A stretch of DNA of 64,000 nt, from assembly GCA_905479015.1 (NCBI GenBank), contig CAJQKV010000025.1, positions 45,498 to 109,497 of the forward strand, read 5' to 3'. This DNA is from an uncultured Cyclobacteriaceae bacterium (lineage in GTDB: Bacteria > Bacteroidota > Bacteroidia > Cytophagales > Cyclobacteriaceae). Under the pieces are notes generated by a model. That model made no database searches. It had not been told where the DNA came from and worked only from the letters and a program-made list of their open reading frames with translations. Positions 51,259 through 59,706 of this stretch are shown piece after piece; the stretch's first letter is position 1, and every line of letters starts with the position of its first letter. A program made the translations under genes and the position numbers.

Positions 51259-52946
51259 AGATATTTGTCAAAGCCTGTCTGATTGCCCTTATACTTATGA
51301 ACCTAAATTGTGCCAATCAGCGCGGCCCGACGGGAGGACCAAAGGACACGATTCCACCCACCTTAACAGCCTCTATCCCGCTTAATGAGGCCCTTAATTT
51401 TGATAATGACTGGATTGAACTTTCATTCGATGATGAGATCAATACTGCCACCCTCAAAAAAAACTTGGTTATTAGTCCGCTTACGGAATTGAAGTACAAA
51501 GCCAAAACTAAAAAAAATAAAGTTCGGCTCGAATTCGAAGAGCCACTCTTAGATAGCACCACTTACACATTCAATTTTTTGCAAGGGATTACCGACCTTA
51601 CCGAAAAAAATCCAGTGATCAACCTTTCACTGGCACTAAGCACCGGGCCCTATATTGACTCCCTTTTCATTAAAGGCTCCGTCCATGAGTTATACACCCA
51701 ACTCCCCGCCAAGGGTGTTTTAGTTGGGCTCTATTCGTATTCTGACAGCTTAGATCTTACCGAAGATAAACCACTCTACTTTAGTACTACCAATGATTCT
51801 GGAGCTTATGTTATTAACAATATTAAATATGGTCGGTACAAAATATTCGCCTTTAGTGACGAAAACAGCAATTTCACCTTTAATTCGGAGAATGAGACCT
51901 ATGGATTGAGATCTTCCTTTGTTCCTCTATCCGCCGGTTTAGATAGCGTCAACCTGATCATAAATACCATTGATTCTCGTCCACTCAACTTTATCTCCTC
52001 ACGCTCATTTGGACGCTATTACGACGTGCGTTATTCTAAACCGATCACATCTTATCAACTCACTTATCTGCCTCCCCATACATATACTTTTCTTCATCAA
52101 CTTCAAGAAGATTTAACAACCATTCGCATATATCCACCTTTAGATACGCTCTATAATCACGACGGCGACAGTAGTCAGCTCATAATGACTGTTCATGACA
52201 CCATTCATCAACAATCTCTCGATACCCTCATGGTCAAATTTCTCTCGTCTCAACGTCCCCCAACACCTCCTACTTCGAAGATCAGTGCGGAGGCCATCAA
52301 TACTCGCCAATATAAGGTCTCCTTGTCATTTGATAAACCCATAGCTCTCTTTGACACGCTGATCGTACTTCTCAACACCGACACCCTCTTGCCCGCTACA
52401 CCCATTGATGTAGACAGATACAATTGGAATTATAACAGAACTTCGCTCTCCTTTAAGGTTTCTGTAGACTGGGCTCTCCTTCAGGATTCTCTCAACCATC
52501 AACTTCAAAAACTCCATGAAAAAGATTCGCTGATTCCTGATCAACGTGTGTTAAGCCTAACCAATATCGTATTTGATAGCGCTTGCTTTAAAGATGCTGA
52601 TGGGATTAGCTTACCGAAAATCCTTGTCAAACTCACAAAGAAGGAAGCCGCCGACTTCGGCATCCTTCACATCAAAGCAAAAACCTCAAAGACATCATTC
52701 ATTATTCAGATTCTAGATACTAAAAACGAGCTTATTGCGGAACGACGAAACCAAACAGACTTCACTGTCAATTTCCTTAATCCAGGTACTTATAAAGTAC
52801 GTGTTTTAATTGATAACAACTTAGATGGCGTTTGGTCGGTCGGGAATTTTATAGATGACAGCACTCCAGAAAGTATTTATTTGTATCCTCAACCCACAAA
52901 AATTTCCTCAAATTGGGAAATCTCTATCGACGACCTCACCTTTTAG
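51255..52946 (+). CDS. Ig-like (Big_5) domain lipoprotein
   Basis: A 563-residue lipoprotein. The leader ends in NCAN at about residue 19, followed by the standard Bacteroidota start RGPTGGPKDTIPPTL. A Big_5-type Ig-like domain spans about residues 30-120 (WIELSFDDEIN, LVISPL, LEFEEPLLDSTTYTFNF). A second, more divergent beta region follows, and the end resembles a carboxypeptidase-regulatory-like strand set (GTYKVRVLIDNNLDGVW). It is probably an outer-membrane protein of unknown role. It is encoded at the end of the mnmG block, just before the candidate origin region. Confidence 0.85.
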   Translation: MKIFVKACLIALILMNLNCANQRGPTGGPKDTIPPTLTASIPLNEALNFDNDWIELSFDDEINTATLKKNLVISPLTELKYKAKTKKNKVRLEFEEPLLDSTTYTFNFLQGITDLTEKNPVINLSLALSTGPYIDSLFIKGSVHELYTQLPAKGVLVGLYSYSDSLDLTEDKPLYFSTTNDSGAYVINNIKYGRYKIFAFSDENSNFTFNSENETYGLRSSFVPLSAGLDSVNLIINTIDSRPLNFISSRSFGRYYDVRYSKPITSYQLTYLPPHTYTFLHQLQEDLTTIRIYPPLDTLYNHDGDSSQLIMTVHDTIHQQSLDTLMVKFLSSQRPPTPPTSKISAEAINTRQYKVSLSFDKPIALFDTLIVLLNTDTLLPATPIDVDRYNWNYNRTSLSFKVSVDWALLQDSLNHQLQKLHEKDSLIPDQRVLSLTNIVFDSACFKDADGISLPKILVKLTKKEAADFGILHIKAKTSKTSFIIQILDTKNELIAERRNQTDFTVNFLNPGTYKVRVLIDNNLDGVWSVGNFIDDSTPESIYLYPQPTKISSNWEISIDDLTF

Positions 52947-53307
52947 TGTGTGTATAAGTCTCTCTGCTCAGTGCATAACTTCTCTGTAACCTCTACTTAT
53001 ACTCAATCCTTAATATCTGCTCTATTTTATGTCTATAAACAAAAAATCTTCACACCAAAATGTTAAAAGCATCTCAATGACTTTCATTTATATTACTACA
53101 GACAGTAAAGTTGATAATTATTTAATCTTTTATGAATCAAAGACTTGTAAATATTTAAACGGTGCATAACATCTTGATAATCCTCTTTATATAAACAAAT
53201 ATAATTTCCTAAACATATTTCACTATTTTGCTAACATATCAACAGAGATAGTATATTATAATAATTAATTAATCTTATATAAATATAATAAATAAGCCCC
53301 TAAAAAT
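52947..53307. other. Candidate chromosomal replication origin (oriC)
   Basis: A 361-base AT-rich gap with no gene. DnaA-box-like 9-mers (TGTGnATAA or its complement) occur at 52949-52957 (TGTGTATAA, exact to TTATnCACA), 52970-52978, 53030-53038, 53161-53169 and 53307-53315 (one mismatch each, same orientation) and 52997-53005 (one mismatch, opposite). A very AT-rich stretch at about 53180-53295 could serve as the unwinding element. Plus-strand genes to the left are C-rich, those to the right lean to G, as expected at an origin. mnmG lies 2.5 kb away. No dnaA gene is in the window. It might instead be only the AT-rich leader of the TPR gene. Confidence 0.45.
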
Positions 53308-55125
53308 GTGGAAAAACAATTAATCAATTATCTGATGAGCTTAATGATAATAGCTACTACATTTGGACAAGAATCGGATCAAATCAAACTGGCAAATGAA
53401 TATTATCAAACGAAAGAATATGACAAGGCAGCCGAGATATATAAAAAATTATCAAAACAGAAAAAAAATATCCTGCGAATTCATACCAATTATCTTGATC
53501 TGATGATCAATAATGATAAGCATGATGACGCATATACATATATAAATTATGTAATTAAACAATATCCCGAGGACTCAAGATACCGCGTGGATCAAATCTA
53601 TGTAGCTAGTTTGCTCCCAAACCAAAAGGAGTATAAACGGTTAAAGGAACGCCTATACAACGCAAGTCGGGGGAATGTAAATACATTAAAAAGAATAGCA
53701 GAGGAATTAACTCAACGACAGCTTCATAACGATGCCTTGGTCTTTTTATCTCATGCCCGAAATCAATCCCAGGATCCGAAGGCATATGCACTTGATTTTG
53801 CTAAGAGCTATAGTGCGATAGGCAATGATCCTAAAATGATAGCAGAATATGTAACTTTTGCGTCACAGCAAACTCGCCACATACCTTACATAAAAAACAT
53901 ATTACAGGAGCTGCTATCAGAAGAAAGTATCAAGGAAATACTAGAGGAACAGCTTATTATCAAATCCCAAGAATATCCCGATGACGTGCTTTATAATGAT
54001 TTGTTAATGTGGTTATATATTCAGCAAAATGATTATTACGGGGCATTTGTCCAAGCAAAGGCGATCGACAGAAATTCCAAAAGAAGGGGAAATACTGTAA
54101 TGCAGGTGGCCAAGGTAGCCTATGATAATCAAGCCTATGGAGATGCTATGCTCTTTTATGATTATATAGTAACAAAAAGTGATCAAGGACCAATGCTAGA
54201 AAAAGCCCGATTCTTGTCCCTACTATCTAAAGAGAAAAAAATGTCTGATAAGCTGCCGACAGACAAACAAGCCCTCTATCAGATAGCAGGGGCATATCAA
54301 CAATTTTATGAACGTGCCACAGAAACGAATCCTTATCGGTTGCAGTCCTTAAAGAATAAAGCAGGAATAATGGCCTACCATTTAAATGAACCAGATACGG
54401 CAATAAAAATTTTAGAAAAACTGAAAAACCTGCCTGGGATAACGAAACCTTTCCAGGCTCAAGTAAAGATGGATCTTGGTAATATCAATGTGATTGTCGG
54501 AAATCATTGGGAAGCATCTTTATTGTATTCACAAATTGAAAAAGACAATCCATATGCGGCCATGGGCTATGAGGCTAAATTAAAAAATGCGAGGCTTCAT
54601 TATTTTATGAGTAATTTCGATTTAGCCAAGGCACATTTGGACATATTGAAGCGCTCTACGACCAAAGAGATAGCCAATGATGCCCTAGATCTGAGTTTAT
54701 TCATAGAAACCAATACGATGGGCGACAGCAACGAACTGGGGCTAATGGAGTACGCCAGCATTTCTTTGCTAATGTATCAGAATAGATTTGATGAAGCCCG
54801 AGAGAAGCTAGAAATCCTGACCAACACCCAATTGGGTCATCCTATTCGGGACGATGGTTTTTGGTTATTAGCAAAACTTGATAAGCGCATGGGCAAATAC
54901 CAAGAAGCATTAGGCTCCTTAAACATTCTGATAAGCGAATATTCAGAGGGAGTGTTAGGTGATGACGCTTTATTTATGAAGGCTCAAATTTTGGAAGAAT
55001 ATTTAGATAACACATCCGAGGCACAACAAGTGTATCAACAGTTCCTCGAAGATTTTCCTGGCAGCGCTTACGCAGTAGAGGCCAGAAGGCGTTTTCGTAT
55101 ATTGCGTGGTGATGGCCTAAATTAA
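53308..55125 (+). CDS. Tetratricopeptide-repeat protein, exported
   Basis: A 605-residue protein starting at GTG 53308 with signal-like N-terminus EKQLINYLMSLMIIATTFGQ. The whole chain is TPR-like helical pairs, for example LANEYYQTKEYDKAAEIYKKL (about residues 28-48) and KLDKRMGKYQEALGSLNILI (about 528-547). The end, YLDNTSEAQQVYQQFLEDFPGSAYAVEARRR, is an Outer-membrane-assembly (YfgL/BamD-style) TPR signature. It is a likely periplasmic scaffold. The GTG overlaps a DnaA-box-like 9-mer. Its base composition differs from the C-rich genes just upstream. The last four bases overlap the convergent gene. Confidence 0.8.
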   Translation: MEKQLINYLMSLMIIATTFGQESDQIKLANEYYQTKEYDKAAEIYKKLSKQKKNILRIHTNYLDLMINNDKHDDAYTYINYVIKQYPEDSRYRVDQIYVASLLPNQKEYKRLKERLYNASRGNVNTLKRIAEELTQRQLHNDALVFLSHARNQSQDPKAYALDFAKSYSAIGNDPKMIAEYVTFASQQTRHIPYIKNILQELLSEESIKEILEEQLIIKSQEYPDDVLYNDLLMWLYIQQNDYYGAFVQAKAIDRNSKRRGNTVMQVAKVAYDNQAYGDAMLFYDYIVTKSDQGPMLEKARFLSLLSKEKKMSDKLPTDKQALYQIAGAYQQFYERATETNPYRLQSLKNKAGIMAYHLNEPDTAIKILEKLKNLPGITKPFQAQVKMDLGNINVIVGNHWEASLLYSQIEKDNPYAAMGYEAKLKNARLHYFMSNFDLAKAHLDILKRSTTKEIANDALDLSLFIETNTMGDSNELGLMEYASISLLMYQNRFDEAREKLEILTNTQLGHPIRDDGFWLLAKLDKRMGKYQEALGSLNILISEYSEGVLGDDALFMKAQILEEYLDNTSEAQQVYQQFLEDFPGSAYAVEARRRFRILRGDGLN

Positions 55126-55694
55126 ATGAAGATCAATTGATCTGAGGGTTGTTTAGGCAGTAACATCTCCGGATCCGGATTCAAATGGCGATTGTAAAAA
55201 TCATTCAAGACATCTTGGGTATCGTTAGATATAAGAGGAATAATTTCTTCTATCGCCGATTGAGAAATCAGATAGGGAGAAATGCTCTTAATGAGCCTAT
55301 TTCCATGAAAATGACCATAAATCTGATAACTAGTAATCTCCCTAATCGGGGTTTTCTTTACAGCACATTGGGCTAAGCACTGATCAATATCGATAGGACC
55401 TTTTTGATGAGGGAGCGGATTCATAATGACGTGTTCTGATAAATAGGCATTTATTTTTGCCAAAGAATCTGTTGAAAATTCTTGCCTCATTTTTAATGCA
55501 CAAGCCAAACAAATGGCGTAATCAAAGATAACGTCTTGTGCGGTATATCCTGGATGCTTCTTGTACGCCTTTTCAATCACGTAGGTCTGATCGTCTAATA
55601 AATAGCAATTACAGACCAAACAGTCACAAAAGGGCTTTTGTGTTTGATAAGAATAAAAAATTTTGGGAATTTCTTGAAAGTCAGACGCGCTCAT
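55122..55694 (-). CDS. Cysteine-rich protein of unknown function
   Basis: A 190-residue cytosolic protein I do not recognise. The N-terminal half has a cysteine cluster FCDCLVCNCY near residues 22-31 and CLACALKMRQEF near 62, with later CLAQCAVKKTPI at 106-117, so a metal or iron-sulfur site is plausible. The C-terminal half contains HFHGNRLIKSISPYLIS, resembling regulators that sense ligands, but no domain is clear. The gene converges on the TPR gene with a four-base stop overlap and is divergent from the MarR gene. Confidence 0.6.
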   Translation of the reverse strand: MSASDFQEIPKIFYSYQTQKPFCDCLVCNCYLLDDQTYVIEKAYKKHPGYTAQDVIFDYAICLACALKMRQEFSTDSLAKINAYLSEHVIMNPLPHQKGPIDIDQCLAQCAVKKTPIREITSYQIYGHFHGNRLIKSISPYLISQSAIEEIIPLISNDTQDVLNDFYNRHLNPDPEMLLPKQPSDQLIFI

Positions 55695-55747
55695 AACATA
55701 GCAATTATATCAGTAAGATAATGTGATTTTGTCTCGAAGCAAAGCGT

Positions 55748-55767
55748 GCATATTAAAAAAAATATGC
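55748..55767. promoter_or_regulatory. Perfect palindrome upstream of the MarR gene (candidate operator)
   Basis: GCATATT, six A, then AATATGC: a seven-base perfect inverted repeat ending 16 bases before the MarR ATG. MarR regulators usually bind such palindromes near their own promoter. A promoter-like TGATTTTG (TAnnTTTG, one mismatch) is about 25 bases upstream. The site also fits the divergent gene at 55694. Confidence 0.45.
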
Positions 55768-55783
55768 TATCATACGCAATAGA

Positions 55784-56275
55784 ATGGCTATATTTACGAC
55801 AACCATGAAAAAAGAACAAAGCATTGATTTTAATATCAAAATAGCGTGGCATGCCATCTCACGTATGTATAGTCAATATGGACAGGATTTCGAAATCTCC
55901 CCATCAAGTGGTTTTGTTCTGCTTAATATAGATGTTGAAAAGGGAACTCCTGCTACAAAAATTGCACCCTTGATGGGTCTTGAAGCGAGGAGCCTGACCA
56001 GAATTCTGAAAGCATTGGAGCTAAAAAAATGGATCATCAGGAAAAAAGACCCCTTAGATGGACGATTAGTTCGCATTTTTCTCACCCAGATTGGAAGGGA
56101 AAAACGAGCGTTTTCTAGTGGTTCTGTAAAGGCATTCAACAAACATATACTGCAAAAAATAACAGAAGAGGAATTACAATCCTTTTTAAAAGTGACCGCT
56201 ATTGTCAATGACATAGCCTCAGATAAAGAGCGTATTCAAGAGGAATTACAACAACTGAGGAACCTCAAGGAGTGA
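55784..56275 (+). CDS. MarR family winged-helix transcriptional regulator
   Basis: A 163-residue DNA-binding protein. Residues 50-105 form the winged helix: GTPATKIAPLMGLEARSLTRILKALELKKWI is the helix-turn-helix and RKKDPLDGRLVRIFLTQIG is the wing with the conserved D-x-R. MarR proteins act as dimeric repressors released by small ligands such as phenolics or fatty-acyl compounds. ATG codons at 55784 and 55805 are both possible. No adjacent transporter or enzyme shows the target; the palindrome in front suggests autoregulation. Confidence 0.9.
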   Translation: MAIFTTTMKKEQSIDFNIKIAWHAISRMYSQYGQDFEISPSSGFVLLNIDVEKGTPATKIAPLMGLEARSLTRILKALELKKWIIRKKDPLDGRLVRIFLTQIGREKRAFSSGSVKAFNKHILQKITEEELQSFLKVTAIVNDIASDKERIQEELQQLRNLKE

Positions 56276-56374
56276 ATCAAAATGGAATACGTATCCAACG
56301 AGCAGAACGTATCTGATGAGGGCAAAATGATGCGAATGTATGACGATGACTATCAGACGAATCATCGTACATGA

Positions 56375-56791
56375 TCATGCCCCATTAACGGTGATGACCA
56401 ACTTTCTAATCCCACCATTATTGCGATGTTCACCTAAATAGATGCCTTGCCAGGTACCTAATCGAGGTCGTCCAAAGGAAATGGGGAAATGGACGGATGT
56501 ACCTAGCAATGAGGCCTTGATGTGGGCCGGCATGTCATCTGAACCCTCGTAGTTATGTTGATAATAAGCTTGATTTTCTGGAACCAATTCATTGATGTGT
56601 GACTCAAAATCAAGTCGAACGGAAGGATCTGTATTTTCATTGATGCTCAGACTGGCCGAAGTGTGTAAGAGGAAGACCTGTGCGGTACCTGTTTGAATAC
56701 CGGATGATTGAATCACCTCGCTGACCAGGTCAGTAATGAGATGAAATCCTCTTGGAAATGGGGTTAAAGAGGTTTCTTTTTGAAAAATCAT
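56375..56791 (-). CDS. YjbQ family (UPF0047) protein, secondary thiamine-phosphate synthase-like
   Basis: A 138-residue soluble protein of the UPF0047/YjbQ family. Matching blocks are FLLHTSASLSINENTDPSVRLD, YEGSDDMPAHIKASLLGTS, FGRPRLGTWQGIYLGEHRNN and the short conserved C-terminus. YjbQ has weak thiamine-phosphate synthase activity in E. coli, but the true role is unknown. The trimeric fold has histidine-lined sites. A 30-residue ORF at 56282-56374 abuts the end; I doubt it. Confidence 0.9.
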   Translation of the reverse strand: MIFQKETSLTPFPRGFHLITDLVSEVIQSSGIQTGTAQVFLLHTSASLSINENTDPSVRLDFESHINELVPENQAYYQHNYEGSDDMPAHIKASLLGTSVHFPISFGRPRLGTWQGIYLGEHRNNGGIRKLVITVNGA

Positions 56792-56948
56792 GTGTTTGTT
56801 CTTCCTTGCAAATTTTAATCAAATTGATGTTTAGTATGATATCGCCAATTTAGAAAGGGGCAGAGGTTTTGCCAAGAATAATCGGGAATACTATTTTTAA
56901 TAGGGTCACGTTCATATCACGCCCTCGCGGCTTCTTAGCGGAACCCTA

Positions 56949-58145
56949 TCAGTTTATATTGAAGAAATGTACCACAGAGACCAACCCATCAGCGATCGAT
57001 TGAGCCCATTCATTTCCAGTACCTCTACCTACAATATAGGTAACAAAAAACACGTATATTCCCAATAAAATAAAGGCCTTCCCGCGTCCCATATATTTGC
57101 CAGTGGTAAAAATCACAAGGGCCGCTACGGTAGATAAAAGCAGTAGCAATCTCAATTCACTACTTAAATCAATGATGTCCTCAGACATAACAATAGGCCC
57201 GTTGATTAACGTAAACACAAATAGGGGCAATCCCAAGGCAAAACAGACATCAAAAATATTGCTCCCAAGCGCATTGGATATGGCATCGTCATAATTACCT
57301 TTCTTAGCATCTTTAATTGAAATGATGGTATCTGGAAAACTTGATGCCGCTGATGCCAAAATCAAGGCAACAAACATAACAGGAATGTCCAATCCCTCGA
57401 AGGTTCCAAGGTAGGGGACTTCATAGGTCTTTTCGCCCAACCATTCACAGGCCAAAACCAGCCAATAGCAAACCCCCGCAATGCACATCGTGGCAGTAAC
57501 CAATAAAAACCAAGCGCGGGTATCATTAATTTTGGCTTTTCCTATGAAAACCCGTTCTAAATCCAGGGTAATGACCGCTAAAAAAAAGGAGGAGGATCCC
57601 CGGCCTTCAACGGCTTCTACAGGGTCCTCTTGAGGCGAAGAGGCCATCAAAGCCTCTTTGGTCTTTTTGTCCATAGAGGCAAACATAAAAACGATATAGA
57701 CCACATAAACAGACATCAACAACAATCCATGATGCCAGTCCAACGAAGATCCACTGATCAAAATAAGGAAAATGAACTCTGCAATAATTAAGGCGATGCC
57801 ATCACGAAAAAGAACCTTACGCGATATCTCAATCTTTTTAACGGCCCCCATAGAGATCACCGCGATGATGGAAACAGCAGGAATGACCATACTATTAAAA
57901 ATGGCACTCCCGGCAGTCGTTCCGATACCTCCCGAAAAACCGGTTGCATCATTGAGTACAAAAAGGAAGAAGAAAGAAGTAAAGACCTCCGGCATCGAGC
58001 TTGCTATGGCGTTTATTGTGGCTCCCCTGACACCTTCTGAAAGATTCCGGCCAACATATTCAGAGGCGACCATGAAGCCATCCCCTGCGCGCCAGATCAC
58101 CAGACAACATAATGCAATAATTATTAGTGGAATCAACAAGCCCAT
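56949..58145 (-). CDS. Sodium/calcium exchanger (CaCA superfamily)
   Basis: A 398-residue inner-membrane antiporter. Two inverted alpha repeats carry the ion-binding acids: NAIASSMPEVFTSFFFLFVL near residue 45 (Ser-Met-Pro-Glu) and AASSFPDTIISIKDAKKGNYDD with NALGSNIFDVCFALG near 265-300. About ten transmembrane helices and a soluble loop near 165-190 complete it. Ca2+ for Na+ or H+ exchange is likely; the ion pair is not certain. The upstream 257-base gap contains an inverted repeat at 58205-58236. Confidence 0.88.
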   Translation of the reverse strand: MGLLIPLIIIALCCLVIWRAGDGFMVASEYVGRNLSEGVRGATINAIASSMPEVFTSFFFLFVLNDATGFSGGIGTTAGSAIFNSMVIPAVSIIAVISMGAVKKIEISRKVLFRDGIALIIAEFIFLILISGSSLDWHHGLLLMSVYVVYIVFMFASMDKKTKEALMASSPQEDPVEAVEGRGSSSFFLAVITLDLERVFIGKAKINDTRAWFLLVTATMCIAGVCYWLVLACEWLGEKTYEVPYLGTFEGLDIPVMFVALILASAASSFPDTIISIKDAKKGNYDDAISNALGSNIFDVCFALGLPLFVFTLINGPIVMSEDIIDLSSELRLLLLLSTVAALVIFTTGKYMGRGKAFILLGIYVFFVTYIVGRGTGNEWAQSIADGLVSVVHFFNIN

Positions 58146-58402
58146 GGGTATCTCTTTTGTTTTGTTTCTACCTAATCGTTGTCAAGGATTAAATATCAAA
58201 TCATATATCCACAAGATTACCTAAATATGTGGACATTTTATAGAATTTACTTTTTATTTTCTACAACTAAAATTCTTGCGTTATCGGTTTGATAAGGGCC
58301 TATAAGCACTTATTGTAACATCACTAAAAAATTAATCCTTTAACCCAAGGCAAAAGTTTACACTTAATTGTGCTAATTTGAACTTTCATTTTAGATGAGA
58401 TC

Positions 58403-59170
58403 ATGTATATAAATCTTTCTGGTTTAAACATTTTAGTTACTGGGGCCAGCCGTGGACTAGGAAAGGCCATTGCGACGAAACTCGCAGAAGCAGGAGCCAC
58501 TATCGCTGTTCACTATAATAAGAACATGAATGAAGCCGAAAGTTTGGCTCAGGTGTTGGGCAATGAATCCAAAGCATTCCAAGCAGATCTTTCAGATCCC
58601 GGAGAAGCGGTAAAACTTTTTGAACGTGTTGTTTTAGAGCTGGGAAGTATTGAAACCTTGATCAATAATGCGGGCATCGCAGAGCCGGCATCTATTGATC
58701 TGGTACAAGAAGAATGGGATGTCCTTTGGCAAAAAACCATGACCGTTAATCTGCACAGCCCTGCTATTTTATGCAAAAAAGCGGTGCAACATTTTATTCA
58801 GAAAAAAGCGTCGGGAAGAATCATTAATATCAGTTCTCGGGCGGCTTATCGGGGAGAAACGGCAGATTATTTAGCGTATGCAAGCTCCAAGGCAGGCCTG
58901 GTGGCCTTGACCCGATCTATCGCCAAATCATTTGGAAAAAAAGGGGTGAAAGCCTTTAATATAGCGCCTGGTTTTGTGCGAACCGATATGGCCAAAGCTT
59001 TTATGTCCCAGTATGGAGAAGAGCATGCCAAGGGAGACATCGCTTTGGAGCGCCTTACTGAGCCCAAGGATTTGGCTCCTCTGATTACCTTTCTGGCTTC
59101 AGGAATGGCCGATCACGCCACGGGGTCTACCTTTGATATCAATGCCGGCAGTTATTTACATGACGCCTGA
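58403..59170 (+). CDS. SDR family oxidoreductase (FabG-like)
   Basis: A 255-residue NAD(P)H-dependent reductase. TGASRGLGKAIA is at residues 13-24, NNAGIAEPAS near 90, the catalytic Ser in ISSRAAYRGE, and Tyr-Ala-Ser-Ser-Lys as the YxxxK. The end GSTFDINAGSYLHDA matches FabG-like proteins. Beta-ketoacyl-ACP reductase activity is possible, but similar stand-alone genes serve many substrates. A near-consensus box TAATTTG (58373 to 58379) may belong to its promoter. Confidence 0.9.
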   Translation: MYINLSGLNILVTGASRGLGKAIATKLAEAGATIAVHYNKNMNEAESLAQVLGNESKAFQADLSDPGEAVKLFERVVLELGSIETLINNAGIAEPASIDLVQEEWDVLWQKTMTVNLHSPAILCKKAVQHFIQKKASGRIINISSRAAYRGETADYLAYASSKAGLVALTRSIAKSFGKKGVKAFNIAPGFVRTDMAKAFMSQYGEEHAKGDIALERLTEPKDLAPLITFLASGMADHATGSTFDINAGSYLHDA

Positions 59171-59241
59171 TTTTTATACTTCGTGGTTTAATTTTTTCGT
59201 TTTATTCTTTTTTTTTATTCTCAATTCTTTGAATAAATCGT

Positions 59242-59249
59242 TAGCTTTG
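59242..59249 (+). promoter_or_regulatory. Predicted -7 box of the TerB-like gene
   Basis: TAGCTTTG is a perfect TAnnTTTG box, giving a start near 59256 and a leader of about 33 bases to the ATG at 59289. No -33 TTTG is at standard spacing. Confidence 0.45.
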
Positions 59250-59288
59250 ATTGCATAGAATTAATCAGAAACCATAAAAGAGAAAAAC

Positions 59289-59687
59289 ATGAGTACCATC
59301 AAAGCGCAACTAAGCACCTTAATAGAGTTGGCCAAAATAGACGGTGAATTTGACGGGCAAGAAAAATTGCACATTTTGATGTTGGGGAGAGCCAATGGCC
59401 TTTCGGAGATAGAAATAAAAGATATTGTCAAAAATCCTGTACCTATGCCCGACGTTAATTTACTTTCCTCGGACGATAAATTTGATTATTTATTCAACAT
59501 CATTCAGCTCATGAAAATTGATCAAGAGGTATACAAAAGCGAAATTCACCACTGTGAAAAATTAGCAGGAAAATTAGGGTTCAAAACGAAGGTCGTGTCG
59601 GCAATTTCCTCTCAGGTATATTCAGACCCTTCGATCAGTGCTGATATTGAAGCACTTAAGAAAGCAGTGAGAAAATACGAACTATAA
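59289..59687 (+). CDS. TerB-like small acidic helical protein
   Basis: A 132-residue all-helical protein. LSTLIELAKIDGEFDGQEKLHILMLGR near the N-terminus and YLFNIIQLMKIDQEVYKSEIHHCEKLAGKLG in the middle show the paired acidic helices (I/M-D-G/Q-E) of the TerB tellurite-resistance family, which binds metal ions. In Bacteroidota such proteins occur without other ter genes, as here, and function is unknown. It precedes a gene at 59707 by 19 bases and is probably co-transcribed. Confidence 0.8.
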   Translation: MSTIKAQLSTLIELAKIDGEFDGQEKLHILMLGRANGLSEIEIKDIVKNPVPMPDVNLLSSDDKFDYLFNIIQLMKIDQEVYKSEIHHCEKLAGKLGFKTKVVSAISSQVYSDPSISADIEALKKAVRKYEL

Positions 59688-59706
59688 GGTCTCTTTGCCA
59701 AGAACG

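Noticed and set aside
56282..56374. 30-residue ORF between MarR and YjbQ
   Set aside because: Ends exactly at the convergent gene's stop, no homology recognised, composition not convincing.
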